Positions 9,595-18,219 of a stretch of 64,000 nucleotides of DNA are shown in pieces. The DNA lies in NCBI RefSeq assembly GCF_040096205.1, contig NZ_JBBMFD010000001.1:186001-250000 (forward strand), in the 5' to 3' direction. The notes beneath the pieces are model-generated. The model was not told the origin of the DNA, searched no databases, and saw nothing but the letters and a program-made list of their open reading frames with translations. A program made the translations under genes and the position numbers. How positions within the stretch are numbered: position 1 is the first letter of the stretch; the number at the start of each line of letters is the position of its first letter. The DNA is from Solibaculum_A intestinale. GTDB lineage: Bacteria; Bacillota; Clostridia; Oscillospirales; Acutalibacteraceae.

Positions 9595-12500
9595 CCTGGG
9601 AATCTTCCCTTTCGTCGGATCAGATGACGGCGGTGCTGGATAACGCGCCGGTCGCCATCTACGTCAGCGCGTTCGACAGCTATGAGTTGCTTTACGCCAA
9701 TCAGCTGGCAAAGGATTTGTTCGACTGTAAGGAGGACATTCCCGGCCTCACCTGCTACCAAGCGGCGGGGTTTGCCCGGCCTTGCCCCTTCTGCCGCTGC
9801 TCGAAACTGACCCGGTCGCAGCTTTTTGTGCGGGAATTTCTCCATCCCCGCACCGGGCGCATCTATCAGCTCAGCGGCAAGCTTTTGGACTGGGCGGGGA
9901 AGCCCGCCCACATCGAGTATATCCTGGACATTACCGACAAAAGGCAGGAAGAGGACCGGGCTGAGGCGCTCAAAGAGCAGCTGCAGACCACGTTTCGCAG
10001 CATTCCCTGCGGATTGTGCGTGTATCAGTTTGACAAAGAGAAGATTTCTCCGGTGTCTCACAACCCCGCTTTTTACGAAATTATGGGATATTCCCAAGAG
10101 CACATCCAGGCCGTCGAGCAGGAAACCAGTTTTCTGGGCGTGCATCCCCAGGATCTTGCCCAGCTGAAAAAAACCATTCAGGAGGCCATCCGCAAGGACG
10201 GCCTGCTTTCGCATACCTATCGGCTGTGGAACGACCGGAAAAGGGAATACCGGTTTATCCGGCTGGACGGGTCGGTCAAATCCCAGCCGGACGGAAAAAA
10301 GCTTTTGTACGGCGTTTACACTGATGTAAGCGAACCGCTGCGGCTGGAAAAGGAGCTTGCCTCTGCCAACGAAAAGATGCAGGACATCGTCAATGCCATC
10401 CCGGGCGGGGTCGCAATTTATAAGGTATCGGACATCTTCGAGACCGTCTATTTTTCCGACGGGGTTCCCGCTCTGACCGGGTATTCGGTGGAGGAATACC
10501 AGGAACTGATTAAAAAAGACGCGGTCCAGATGACCTACTGGGAGGACACGGCCATGGTGGTGGCGCGGGCCAGACAGGTGATCGAAACCCATGAGGGCGC
10601 GGAGTTTGAGTTTCGCAAGCAGCACCGGGACGGGTATATTGTATGGGTCCGAGCGCAGGTCAGGTGGTTGGGGAAAGAAGAGGGCCGCCCGTTGCTCCAC
10701 TGTGTTTTTCACAACATTTCCGATCTCAAGGAAGCACAGCTGGAGATGGATCATCTGGTCAATTCCATCCCCGGCGGCATTGCCAGCTACCGGGTGGAGG
10801 GAAAGCGGTTTGTTCCCACCTTCTATTCCGACGGGGTGATGGCGCTTTCCGGGCACTCCCGGGAGGAATTTGAAAAGCTGGTGGGGGAAGATACCCTCAA
10901 CGTGGTCTACGAGCCAGACCGGGGACGGGTGACGGCGGCGGTAAAATCCTCACTGCGCAGCGGCCAGGTGCTGGACGTTTTTTTTCGGATGCGTCACAAG
11001 GACGGAAGGCTGATCTGGGTGCATCTCAACGGCCGCAGGATGGGCCCTTTGTCCGATCATACCCGGTTTTATGCGGTTCTTACCGGCATGTCGGCGGAAA
11101 CACGCTTGTTTCAAAGCATTGCCAACGAAACGGCGGACGGCATCTATGTCATCGACAGGGAAAGCTTCGACCTGCTCTATGTCAGCGAGACCAAGGGCCT
11201 GTTCGCCAAAGGGCCGGACTGTATAGGAAAAAAGTGCTACGCGGCGCTGCACGGCAAGAACGCTCCCTGCGGATTTTGCACCTTAAAAAGTCACCGGCCC
11301 GACGGGGAAGAGCATGAAATGCGGGTGGACGGCACAAATCGGTATTTCAGTACCCGTTTTCGTAAAACCGATTGGAACGGAATCCCCGCTTATGTCAAGT
11401 ATGTACGGGATGTGACCGAGGAGGTAACGACCCGTAAGGAAAAGAAACGGCTGGAGCAGTATTTCCAGACGGTTGTGAAAAATCTGCCCGGCGGGGTGGC
11501 CGTGGTGCGCTATGGGCCGGACGGCAGCATGACGCCGGAATACCTGTCTGACGGGTTTGCAGTCATGACCTCTATGACGCTTGAGGAAGCATGGGCGCTT
11601 TACCGCCAGGACGCCATGGCCGGCGTATATCCGGATGACTGGGATCATGTGAGAAAACAAATGGAAGCGTACATTGCCAGCGGGGAGAACCACTGGGAAA
11701 TCGTTTACCGGCTCAAAACGGGCGAAGGAGGCTATCTATGGGTGAAAAATACCCTTTCCATGATTCAGAACGAGGAGGGGGAACAAAGGGTCTATGCCTT
11801 CTATCACGACATGACCCGGGAGCGGGAGGAGCAGGAGCGCATCCGCAGGCAGTATAACGAGCTGATTCTTCAGCATTACCGTGCGCCTGATCCCAACGCG
11901 GTGCTGGTGGGACACTGCAACATCACGCAAAACCGGATTCTGGAGATCATCGACCATACCGATTCCGATCTTTTGGGAACCTTTGGGATGGTCCGGGAAG
12001 AGTTTTTTACCGGGCTTTCCAGATTGGTGATGGATGATGGGGAAAGGCAGCAGTTTTTGCAGACCTATCTCAACGCCCCCTCGCTGGCCGCCTTCCGGCG
12101 AAACGATACCGAACAAATCCAGCGGTGCTTTATCAAGCTGCCCGGGGAACCTAAGGGGCGCTACGTGCAGATCAAGATGAACATGGTTGCTACGCCGGAC
12201 AGCGGAGATGTCACCGGTATCCTGACAGTGACCGATGTGACCGAGCAGACCGTATCTGACCGGATTTTGTATCAGCTGTCGGTCTCGGGCAATGAATTCG
12301 TGGTGGATCTGGATTTGACGAGGGATAGTTACACGGTGATTTCCTGCAGCAAAAATGACGGCTGTCTCCCGCCCCGCACCGGGCGTCATTCCCAATGGGT
12401 AAAACGCATGCTCGAGGAAAAAGTGGTGCCCCGGGACAGGGAAGCCTACCAAAGGGGCCTCGACCCGCAGCAGATGCTTTTAAGGCTGCAGACGGGAGGA

Positions 12501-14246
12501 TCTTATACCTTTGCTTTTTCCATTGTGGACGACAACGCAGATATCCGTACCAAAAACATGACGGTATTCGCCATTGATCTGCGTCTTGGAAGGGTGTGCC
12601 TTTCCAGAACGGATATTACCGATTCCCTTCGTGAACAGCAGGGGCTTTTGAATATGATGGCCTATACCTTCGAGTTGATGGCGTTTATCGACGTTCGAAA
12701 GAAAAGCCTGACCATGTATACCCGCCGGACGGTACTGGAAAACCTTCCGCCTTACTGTATGGACCATTACGATACCAATGTGAAGAAATTCGTCGGTCAT
12801 TATCATCTGGATGAGGAAGAAGGGCAGGCGCGCACCCAGTTTCAGATCCAGACGATTCTGAAGAAGCTAGGCGAAAAGCCGGCCGGGTACGATTTTGTTC
12901 TCCCTTATCGCGACGAGGAAGGACTGCGGTATAAGCAGGTCAATGTCCTTTGGGGAGATGAGAACCACAGGACCGTGTGCCTGGTACGGGCGGATGTGAC
13001 CGATATGCTGGCGGCGGAACGGCAGACCAAGGAAGCACTGGAAAAAGCACTGGCCGCTGCAAAAAAGGCAAACAGGGCGAAAAGCGATTTTCTGTCCGCG
13101 ATGAGCCATGATATCCGCACGCCTATGAACGCCATTATGGGAATGACGGCGCTGGCGGTGGCCCATTTGGACGACCGAGACCGGGTGGCCGACTGCCTGC
13201 ATAAAATCTCGATTTCCTCCAAGCACCTGCTGAGCTTGATTAACGACGTTCTCGACATGAGCAAAATTGAGCAGTCTAAGGTTACTTTCAACCGGATGAA
13301 AGTTTCCCTTCCTGAGCTGCTCGACCAGCTTTCCGCCATGATGGGTCCCCAGGCCCGGGCCGCCGGACTGCGGTTTACCATAGTCACCCAGGAAATCCGC
13401 CATGCCTGCTTTTATGGCGATCCCCTGCGCATCAACCAAATCCTCATCAATTTATTGAGCAACGCCATCAAGTTCACGCCAAAGGGAGGACGGGTGGATT
13501 TCCTGGTAGAGGAAACGGATGCCAGACAGCCGGGGCTGGCCTGCTACCGGTTTACCGTCAGCGATACGGGAATCGGCATGTCACAGGAATTTCTCCCCCA
13601 TCTTTTCGAGCCCTTTACCCGCAGCCCGGGTGCTGCGCGGGTTGAGGGAACGGGGCTTGGCTTGAGCGTGACCAAAGGGCTTTTGGACCAAATGGGCGGA
13701 CACATCTCGGTGGAAAGCCGGGAAAACCACGGATCGGTGTTTTGTGTAGAGCTGGTATGCGAAATTGCGCCGGCACAAGAAGCTGTACACCCAAAGGATC
13801 TCGCAGGAGCATCCTCGAATGGAGCGGAGCAGATGCCGCTTGCTGGCTATCGTTTCCTGGTAGCGGAGGACAATGCCATCAATGCGGAAATCCTCTGTGA
13901 GCTGCTTGCCATGTTCGGAGCTGAAAGCGAGGTGAGAACGGACGGAGTCCAGACGGTGGAGGCTTTCTGTGCTGCGGCTGAGGGTGCCTATGACGCGATT
14001 TTGATGGACATTCAGATGCCGCAGATGAATGGTTATGAAGCCACCCGCGTCATTCGGGAAACCGGCCGGCCGGACGCAAAGCGCATTCCGATCATTGCCA
14101 TGACGGCCAATGCCTTTGCCGAGGACGTACAGGCGTCGTTGGACGCGGGAATGACCGCCCATATTGCGAAGCCCATCGACGTAGAGGTGCTGCGGGATAC
14201 GCTGGCCGGCGCATTAGGGCGTCATGAAAACAAAACGCATTTATAA
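9591..14246 (+). CDS. Giant multi-PAS hybrid sensor histidine kinase with REC
   Basis: A 1551-residue kinase with no evident membrane segment. Six clear PAS domains (starting near residues 12, 137, 262, 385, 508 and 625) are followed by about three weaker PAS-like units up to 1150. Then come HisKA with SHDIRTP (His1173), an HATPase domain (DTGIGM, GTGLGLSVT) and a C-terminal REC with Asp1473 in ILMDIQMP. PAS1 and PAS5 each carry a cysteine cluster, C55/C65/C68 and C549/C560/C563 (PCPFC and PCGFC), that could bind a metal or sense redox state; that role is inference. Three PAS domains share a NAIPGG-type opening, suggesting internal duplication. It is last in the operon, followed by a perfect terminator. 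Confidence 0.9.
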   Translation: MTWESSLSSDQMTAVLDNAPVAIYVSAFDSYELLYANQLAKDLFDCKEDIPGLTCYQAAGFARPCPFCRCSKLTRSQLFVREFLHPRTGRIYQLSGKLLDWAGKPAHIEYILDITDKRQEEDRAEALKEQLQTTFRSIPCGLCVYQFDKEKISPVSHNPAFYEIMGYSQEHIQAVEQETSFLGVHPQDLAQLKKTIQEAIRKDGLLSHTYRLWNDRKREYRFIRLDGSVKSQPDGKKLLYGVYTDVSEPLRLEKELASANEKMQDIVNAIPGGVAIYKVSDIFETVYFSDGVPALTGYSVEEYQELIKKDAVQMTYWEDTAMVVARARQVIETHEGAEFEFRKQHRDGYIVWVRAQVRWLGKEEGRPLLHCVFHNISDLKEAQLEMDHLVNSIPGGIASYRVEGKRFVPTFYSDGVMALSGHSREEFEKLVGEDTLNVVYEPDRGRVTAAVKSSLRSGQVLDVFFRMRHKDGRLIWVHLNGRRMGPLSDHTRFYAVLTGMSAETRLFQSIANETADGIYVIDRESFDLLYVSETKGLFAKGPDCIGKKCYAALHGKNAPCGFCTLKSHRPDGEEHEMRVDGTNRYFSTRFRKTDWNGIPAYVKYVRDVTEEVTTRKEKKRLEQYFQTVVKNLPGGVAVVRYGPDGSMTPEYLSDGFAVMTSMTLEEAWALYRQDAMAGVYPDDWDHVRKQMEAYIASGENHWEIVYRLKTGEGGYLWVKNTLSMIQNEEGEQRVYAFYHDMTREREEQERIRRQYNELILQHYRAPDPNAVLVGHCNITQNRILEIIDHTDSDLLGTFGMVREEFFTGLSRLVMDDGERQQFLQTYLNAPSLAAFRRNDTEQIQRCFIKLPGEPKGRYVQIKMNMVATPDSGDVTGILTVTDVTEQTVSDRILYQLSVSGNEFVVDLDLTRDSYTVISCSKNDGCLPPRTGRHSQWVKRMLEEKVVPRDREAYQRGLDPQQMLLRLQTGGSYTFAFSIVDDNADIRTKNMTVFAIDLRLGRVCLSRTDITDSLREQQGLLNMMAYTFELMAFIDVRKKSLTMYTRRTVLENLPPYCMDHYDTNVKKFVGHYHLDEEEGQARTQFQIQTILKKLGEKPAGYDFVLPYRDEEGLRYKQVNVLWGDENHRTVCLVRADVTDMLAAERQTKEALEKALAAAKKANRAKSDFLSAMSHDIRTPMNAIMGMTALAVAHLDDRDRVADCLHKISISSKHLLSLINDVLDMSKIEQSKVTFNRMKVSLPELLDQLSAMMGPQARAAGLRFTIVTQEIRHACFYGDPLRINQILINLLSNAIKFTPKGGRVDFLVEETDARQPGLACYRFTVSDTGIGMSQEFLPHLFEPFTRSPGAARVEGTGLGLSVTKGLLDQMGGHISVESRENHGSVFCVELVCEIAPAQEAVHPKDLAGASSNGAEQMPLAGYRFLVAEDNAINAEILCELLAMFGAESEVRTDGVQTVEAFCAAAEGAYDAILMDIQMPQMNGYEATRVIRETGRPDAKRIPIIAMTANAFAEDVQASLDAGMTAHIAKPIDVEVLRDTLAGALGRHENKTHL

Positions 14247-14297
14247 ACCGAAATCGGAAGAATTCAGACCGCTTCGCCATGCATGCGCGAGGGCGGC

Positions 14298-14333
14298 AAA
14301 GAAAGGCGTCTCAAATAAGACGCCTTTCTTTGC
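14298..14333 (+). terminator. Terminator of the signalling operon
   Basis: A perfect 14-base stem, AAAGAAAGGCGTCT (14298-14311) and AGACGCCTTTCTTT (14318-14331), closes on the loop CAAATA. The T-rich right arm makes it a good intrinsic terminator 50 bases after the last kinase gene. Confidence 0.85.
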
Positions 14334-14655
14334 CCATATGGATAAAACCGGGAACCTGCTGAGGTGCTGTGCAGATAAATCGCATTTATGGATATGTTGA
14401 ACGGAGAAAAATCCGTTCGGTTTATCGCTGGGATGGAAGGGCTCGAGCGTGTGCAGAAGCGAATGGGCCTGTCCGAGTTTAGCTCGTCGGAGAAAAATGT
14501 CGGAATAGGTTGTACCTTTATGTGGCTGCTGAATATCTGGCTTCGATCTTCAAAATGAAAGAAAGGTAGATACCTAACTAAATTCCCATGTGCTTGCAGA
14601 GACGGAAAAACCGTGATGGAACCTACACCCGATCAGCCTGCAAACAAAACCTGGC
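14334..14655. other. Non-coding stretch before the eno promoter
   Basis: About 320 bases without a convincing gene. A 56-codon open frame (14388-14558, plus strand) has no ribosome site and matches nothing I recognise; it may be a gene fragment. A half-site CTAAC (14573-14577) resembles the operator downstream but lacks its partner arm. Confidence 0.4.
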
Positions 14656-14657
14656 CC

Positions 14658-14686
14658 TTGTTTTTGGAAAGAATGTATGCTATACT
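14658..14686 (+). promoter_or_regulatory. Promoter of the eno-ZIP operon
   Basis: TTGTTT (14658-14663), a 17-base spacer and TATACT (14681-14686) form a strong sigma-A promoter. The -10 box overlaps the first bases of a perfect 40-base palindrome, the geometry expected for repression. Confidence 0.75.
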
Positions 14687-14723
14687 TCAAATGTAGTTAG
14701 TTATAACTAACTACATTTGAAGT
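14684..14723. promoter_or_regulatory. Perfect 40-bp palindromic operator with GTTAG-N6-CTAAC core
   Basis: Positions 14684-14723 read the same on both strands without a mismatch. The core is GTTAG (14696-14700), TTATAA, CTAAC (14707-14711). The same core recurs at 18967, 19812 and 19919. It covers the start-site region of the promoter just upstream, so a repressor bound here would block enolase and the ZIP transporter. The half-site is reminiscent of DtxR/IdeR boxes but with wider spacing; the regulator is not in this window. Confidence 0.7.
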
Positions 14724-14755
14724 AACGGTTTGGAAAATGTTCTTTTGAGGAAAGG

Positions 14756-16066
14756 ATGATAAGCCGTATGAAGGAAACTTTACGAATTGAACGGATCACC
14801 GGACGGGAAATCCTCGATTCCAGAGGAAACCCTACGGTAGAAGCGGAGGTACAGCTAGCGGATGGGACGGTCGGCATGGGCGCCGCTCCCAGCGGCGCTT
14901 CCACCGGAGAATTCGAAGCGCTGGAGCTGCGGGATGGGGACCAAAGCCGCTATGCAGGCAAAGGGGTTTGCAAGGCGGTGAAGCATATCAACACGGTGAT
15001 TGCTTCCTCCCTCAAGGGACGCAACGCCGGCAACATTTACGAAGTGGACCAGGCGATGCTCGCGGCGGACGGGACGAAGGACAAATCCAATCTAGGCGCC
15101 AATGCGATTCTAGCCGTTTCCATCGCTTGCGCCAGGGCGGCAGCCTGTTCGCTGCACCTTCCTCTTTACCGCTTTTTGGGCGGAGTCAACGGAAACCGGC
15201 TGCCGGTTCCCATGATGAACATTTTAAATGGAGGCGCCCATGCGGCCAACACGGTGGACGTACAGGAATTCATGATTATGCCGGTTGGGACGCAAAGCTT
15301 TCGCGAAGGGCTGCGCTGGTGCGCGGAGGTGTACCACGCTTTAGCGGCTCTCCTGAAATCTAAGAGTCTTGCTACCGCTGTTGGCGATGAAGGGGGATTC
15401 GCCCCGAATTTGGCCGGAGATGAGGAAGCCCTCGAGTACATTGTGGAAGCGATTGGGAGGGCAGGATATGAGCCTGGAAAGGACTTTGTGCTGGCCATTG
15501 ACGCGGCCTCCAGCGAATGGAAAGGGGAAAAGAAAGGAGAGTACCGGTTGCCCAAGAGCGGCAAGCGGTTTACTTCCGTGGAGCTGACCGCCCACTGGGC
15601 GAAACTTTGTGAAAACTATCCCATCTATTCCATTGAGGACGGATTGGACGAGGAAGACTGGGAAGGCTGGCAGATGCTGACCAAGGCACTGGGTAAAAAG
15701 GTCCAGTTGGTGGGGGACGACCTATTTGTGACCAATACCGAACGCCTGGCCAAAGGCATCCGCCTGGGCTGCGGCAATTCTATTCTCATCAAGCTCAATC
15801 AGATCGGCACGGTTTCGCAGACCCTGGAAGCCATCAAAATGGCCCACAAGGCCGGTTATACCGCTATTGCGTCCCATCGTTCCGGGGAAACGGAGGACAC
15901 CACCATTGCCGATTTGGCGGTGGCTTTGAACACCTGCCAGATCAAAACCGGAGCTCCCAGCCGCAGCGAGCGGGTGGCCAAGTACAACCGCCTTTTGCGC
16001 ATGGAGGAAGAACTGGGGCAAAGCGCTGTCTATCCCGGATTTGAGGCGTTTTGCATCACCCGATAG
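14756..16066 (+). CDS. eno: Enolase
   Basis: A 436-residue enolase, normal for the family, which converts 2-phosphoglycerate to phosphoenolpyruvate using Mg2+. Key features are present: SGASTGEFEA (mobile loop), GDEGGFAPN, the metal ligand regions AIDAASSE, SIEDGLDEEDWEGW and VGDDLFVTN, the catalytic Lys in ILIKLNQIGT, and SHRSGETEDT. A C-terminal tail beyond NRLLRMEEEL is short. ATG 14756 follows GAGGAAAGG; ATG 14768 is an alternative start. Unlike the common gap-pgk-tpi-pgm-eno clusters, it stands alone with a ZIP transporter 48 bases downstream and a palindromic operator in front, so it could be a second, metal-regulated enolase. Confidence 0.96.
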   Translation: MISRMKETLRIERITGREILDSRGNPTVEAEVQLADGTVGMGAAPSGASTGEFEALELRDGDQSRYAGKGVCKAVKHINTVIASSLKGRNAGNIYEVDQAMLAADGTKDKSNLGANAILAVSIACARAAACSLHLPLYRFLGGVNGNRLPVPMMNILNGGAHAANTVDVQEFMIMPVGTQSFREGLRWCAEVYHALAALLKSKSLATAVGDEGGFAPNLAGDEEALEYIVEAIGRAGYEPGKDFVLAIDAASSEWKGEKKGEYRLPKSGKRFTSVELTAHWAKLCENYPIYSIEDGLDEEDWEGWQMLTKALGKKVQLVGDDLFVTNTERLAKGIRLGCGNSILIKLNQIGTVSQTLEAIKMAHKAGYTAIASHRSGETEDTTIADLAVALNTCQIKTGAPSRSERVAKYNRLLRMEEELGQSAVYPGFEAFCITR

Positions 16067-16114
16067 GTATTTATTGCAGCTGTTTTTTTCTAGTTGTAGT
16101 AAGGAGGGATTCGG

Positions 16115-16906
16115 ATGCAGGCGGTTTTATGGGCATCGCTGGGAACCGGTTTTACGTTCCTAATGACGACGCTGGGTGCCGCCCTGGTGTTCTTTTTTCG
16201 AAAGACGGTCAGCACCAGGATTCAACGTATTTTTCTCGGCTTCGCGGCGGGAGTGATGATTGCAGCGTCCGTGTGGAGCCTGCTGATCCCGGCCATTGAA
16301 GAAGCGCAGGAAACCGGCGGAATCGGGTGGATTCCGGCGGCAGGCGGTTTTATTCTGGGGATTGCTTTTCTGATGGGGCTGGATGTCCTGCTCCCCCATC
16401 TGCATTTGGACGCGAAAAAGCCGGAGGGCCTTCACTCCTCTTGGAAACGGACGACGCTGCTGGTCCTGGCAGTCACACTGCACAACATTCCCGAGGGGAT
16501 GGCGGTAGGCCTTTCCTTTGCCTTGGCCGCCCAACACGCGGGGGATGCCGCCTCGTTGTCCGCCGCAGCGGCGCTGGCCCTCGGCATCGGCATTCAGAAT
16601 TTCCCGGAAGGCGCTGCCGTTGCTTTGCCGCTTCGGCAGGAAGGCGTCTCTACGGGCAGATCCTTTTTCTACGGCAGCATGTCCGGCATGGTCGAGCCTG
16701 TCTTCGGTATCGTTGTGGTACTGATTGCTGGAACCATTCAGCCGCTGATGCCATGGCTGCTGTCCTTCGCTGCCGGCGCCATGATGTACGTGGTGGTGGA
16801 GGAGCTGATTCCGGAGGCCCATCTGGGCGAGCATTCCAACAGCGGAACTCTAGGCGTAATGGCAGGCTTTCTGATTATGATGGTGCTGGATGTGGCGCTG
16901 GGCTGA
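16115..16906 (+). CDS. ZIP-family divalent metal transporter
   Basis: A 263-residue integral membrane protein of the ZIP (ZupT-like) family, which moves Zn2+, Fe2+ or Mn2+ into the cytoplasm. The metal-binding helices carry HNIPEGMAVG and QNFPEGAAVALPLR, and EELIPEAH follows in a later helix; about eight membrane segments can be traced. A His/Asp-rich cytoplasmic loop (LLPHLHLDAKKPEG) lies between helices 3 and 4. AAGGAGG sits eight bases before ATG 16115. No terminator separates it from eno, so both are probably on one transcript from the operator-controlled promoter at 14658. The substituted first His in the second motif (Q instead of H) may alter metal preference. Confidence 0.9.
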   Translation: MQAVLWASLGTGFTFLMTTLGAALVFFFRKTVSTRIQRIFLGFAAGVMIAASVWSLLIPAIEEAQETGGIGWIPAAGGFILGIAFLMGLDVLLPHLHLDAKKPEGLHSSWKRTTLLVLAVTLHNIPEGMAVGLSFALAAQHAGDAASLSAAAALALGIGIQNFPEGAAVALPLRQEGVSTGRSFFYGSMSGMVEPVFGIVVVLIAGTIQPLMPWLLSFAAGAMMYVVVEELIPEAHLGEHSNSGTLGVMAGFLIMMVLDVALG

Positions 16907-16980
16907 GAAAGGACCGATTCAGCCGTCACCATAGGATCGCCGGTCATTGAAAAACGGACGGTCCAGTGCAAAAACAAGGA

Positions 16981-17008
16981 TTGACAATGTTTTCACAAGT
17001 GCTATCAT
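16981..17008 (+). promoter_or_regulatory. Promoter of the SDR gene
   Basis: TTGACA (16981-16986), a 16-base spacer and TATCAT (17003-17008), followed by a GGAGGTG ribosome site before ATG 17057. Confidence 0.6.
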
Positions 17009-17056
17009 AATCTTGGGTTTCCCGCATATCCTATTGAAAATATCGGAGGTGTAACT

Positions 17057-17836
17057 ATGGGGATATTTGACGGAAAGGTCGCCATCATTACCGGCGGCGG
17101 AAAGGCAAAGTCCATCGGCTACGGAATCGCGGTGGCTTATGCAAAGGAAGGGGCCAACCTGGTCCTGACCGGACGCAATGAGCAGAAGCTTCTGGACGCC
17201 AAAGAGGAGCTGGAGCGGCTTTACGGCATTCAGGTTCTGCCGATGCAGGCCGATGTAAACCCAGAGGACGAATCGGAGGAACGGGTCAAACAGGTAGTGG
17301 AAAAAACCATTGAGGTTTTTGGCCGCATCGACGTCCTCATCAACAACGCCCAGGCGTCTGCTTCCGGAATTCCGCTGGCCATGCAGACGAAGGAACACTT
17401 CGATTTGGGAATCTATTCAGGGCTTTACGCCACTTTTTATTATATGCGGGAATGCTATCCGCACCTGAAAAAGACGCAGGGCTCGGTTATCAACTTCGCC
17501 TCCGGGGCGGGGCTCTTCGGAAATGCAGGCCAGGCTTCCTATGCCGCTGCCAAGGAAGGGATACGCGGACTTTCCCGCGTCGCTGCAACCGAGTGGGGAA
17601 AGGACAACATCAATGTCAACGTGGTCTGCCCTCTTGCGATGACCTCTCAGCTGGAGAATTTCCGGGAATCCTATCCGCAAGCCTATGAAAAGAACCTGCG
17701 GGCAGTTCCTATGGGCCGCTTTGGCGATCCGGAAAAGGACATCGGCCGCGTTTGCGTGCTGCTGGGCTCTCCTGATTTCAAATACATGTCCGGCGAGACA
17801 CTTACGCTGGAAGGCGGTATGGGCCAGCGCCCCTGA
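17057..17836 (+). CDS. SDR-family oxidoreductase
   Basis: A 259-residue short-chain dehydrogenase/reductase of the classical type. The cofactor loop TGGGKAKSIGYGIA (residues 12-25) is followed by NNAQ (family NNAG), a catalytic Ser in FASGAG and the Tyr-x3-Lys pair in SYAAAKEG. The extended loop after TGGG resembles enoyl-ACP-reductase-like or 3-ketoacyl-ACP-reductase-like members, but the substrate cannot be assigned. The gene has its own promoter and a strong hairpin after it, so it is a single-gene unit. Confidence 0.88.
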   Translation: MGIFDGKVAIITGGGKAKSIGYGIAVAYAKEGANLVLTGRNEQKLLDAKEELERLYGIQVLPMQADVNPEDESEERVKQVVEKTIEVFGRIDVLINNAQASASGIPLAMQTKEHFDLGIYSGLYATFYYMRECYPHLKKTQGSVINFASGAGLFGNAGQASYAAAKEGIRGLSRVAATEWGKDNINVNVVCPLAMTSQLENFRESYPQAYEKNLRAVPMGRFGDPEKDIGRVCVLLGSPDFKYMSGETLTLEGGMGQRP

Positions 17837-17844
17837 CAAATCCA

Positions 17845-17886
17845 TCGACAAAGGCGGCATCATAAAATGGATGCCGCCTTTGTCGA
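17845..17886. terminator. 17-bp hairpin after the SDR gene
   Basis: A perfect 17-base stem (17845-17861 with 17870-17886, arms beginning TCGACAAAGG and ending CCTTTGTCGA) and an eight-base loop. There is no T-run after the stem beyond CCTTT, so termination may be imperfect. Confidence 0.6.
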
Positions 17887-17910
17887 TAGGTGGGCGGAGA
17901 AAAGGCATGC

Positions 17911-17939
17911 TTGACAATGGGTACTTTTGCAGATATACT
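17911..17939 (+). promoter_or_regulatory. Promoter of the AbrB-like gene
   Basis: A near-consensus promoter: TTGACA (17911-17916), 17 bases, TATACT (17934-17939). Its -10 box lies inside the palindrome at 17935. Confidence 0.8.
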
Positions 17940-17962
17940 TTTCATATAGATATGAAAAGTAT
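17935..17962. promoter_or_regulatory. 28-bp palindromic operator before AbrB-like gene
   Basis: ATACTTTTCATAT (17935-17947) and ATATGAAAAGTAT (17950-17962) form perfect 13-base arms around a two-base centre. It overlaps the -10 box and the transcription start, 17 bases before the AbrB-like gene, so autorepression is the simplest reading. Confidence 0.65.
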
Positions 17963-17979
17963 GAATTTGGAGGGCCATT

Positions 17980-18219
17980 ATGTCGATGCCGAAAGGAAAG
18001 CACATTTTTGGAACCGTTAAGGTTGGGGAACGAGGGCAGATTGTCATCCCCAAAGAAGCGAGAGAGCTTTTTCACATTCATCCCGGGGATACCCTACTTG
18101 TTCTGGGGGATGAAGAACAGGGACTGGCAGTGGTAAAGGCTGATGTGATGAAAGAGGTTGCAGTCAAAATCCTCAAAGGCCTAGGACAATGGGACGGGGG
18201 ACACAACCATGGCGAATAA
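17980..18219 (+). CDS. AbrB/SpoVT-type swapped-hairpin regulator
   Basis: A 79-residue protein with an AbrB-like N-terminal DNA-binding fold: GTVKVGERGQIVIPKEARELFHIHPGDTLLVLGDE is the characteristic region (residues 11-45), here spanning the ERGQIVIPK signature. Such proteins bind DNA as dimers or tetramers and act as transition-state or antitoxin-like regulators. A GGAGGG ribosome site precedes the ATG. The gene overlaps the next one, a DUF998 membrane protein, by 11 bases. The palindrome at 17935 is the likely target. A role as a toxin-antitoxin antitoxin is unlikely because the partner is a membrane protein. Confidence 0.88.
   Translation: MSMPKGKHIFGTVKVGERGQIVIPKEARELFHIHPGDTLLVLGDEEQGLAVVKADVMKEVAVKILKGLGQWDGGHNHGE

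Noticed and set aside
14388..14558. 56-codon open frame between terminator and eno promoter
   Set aside because: No ribosome site or recognisable family; kept only as part of the gap description.
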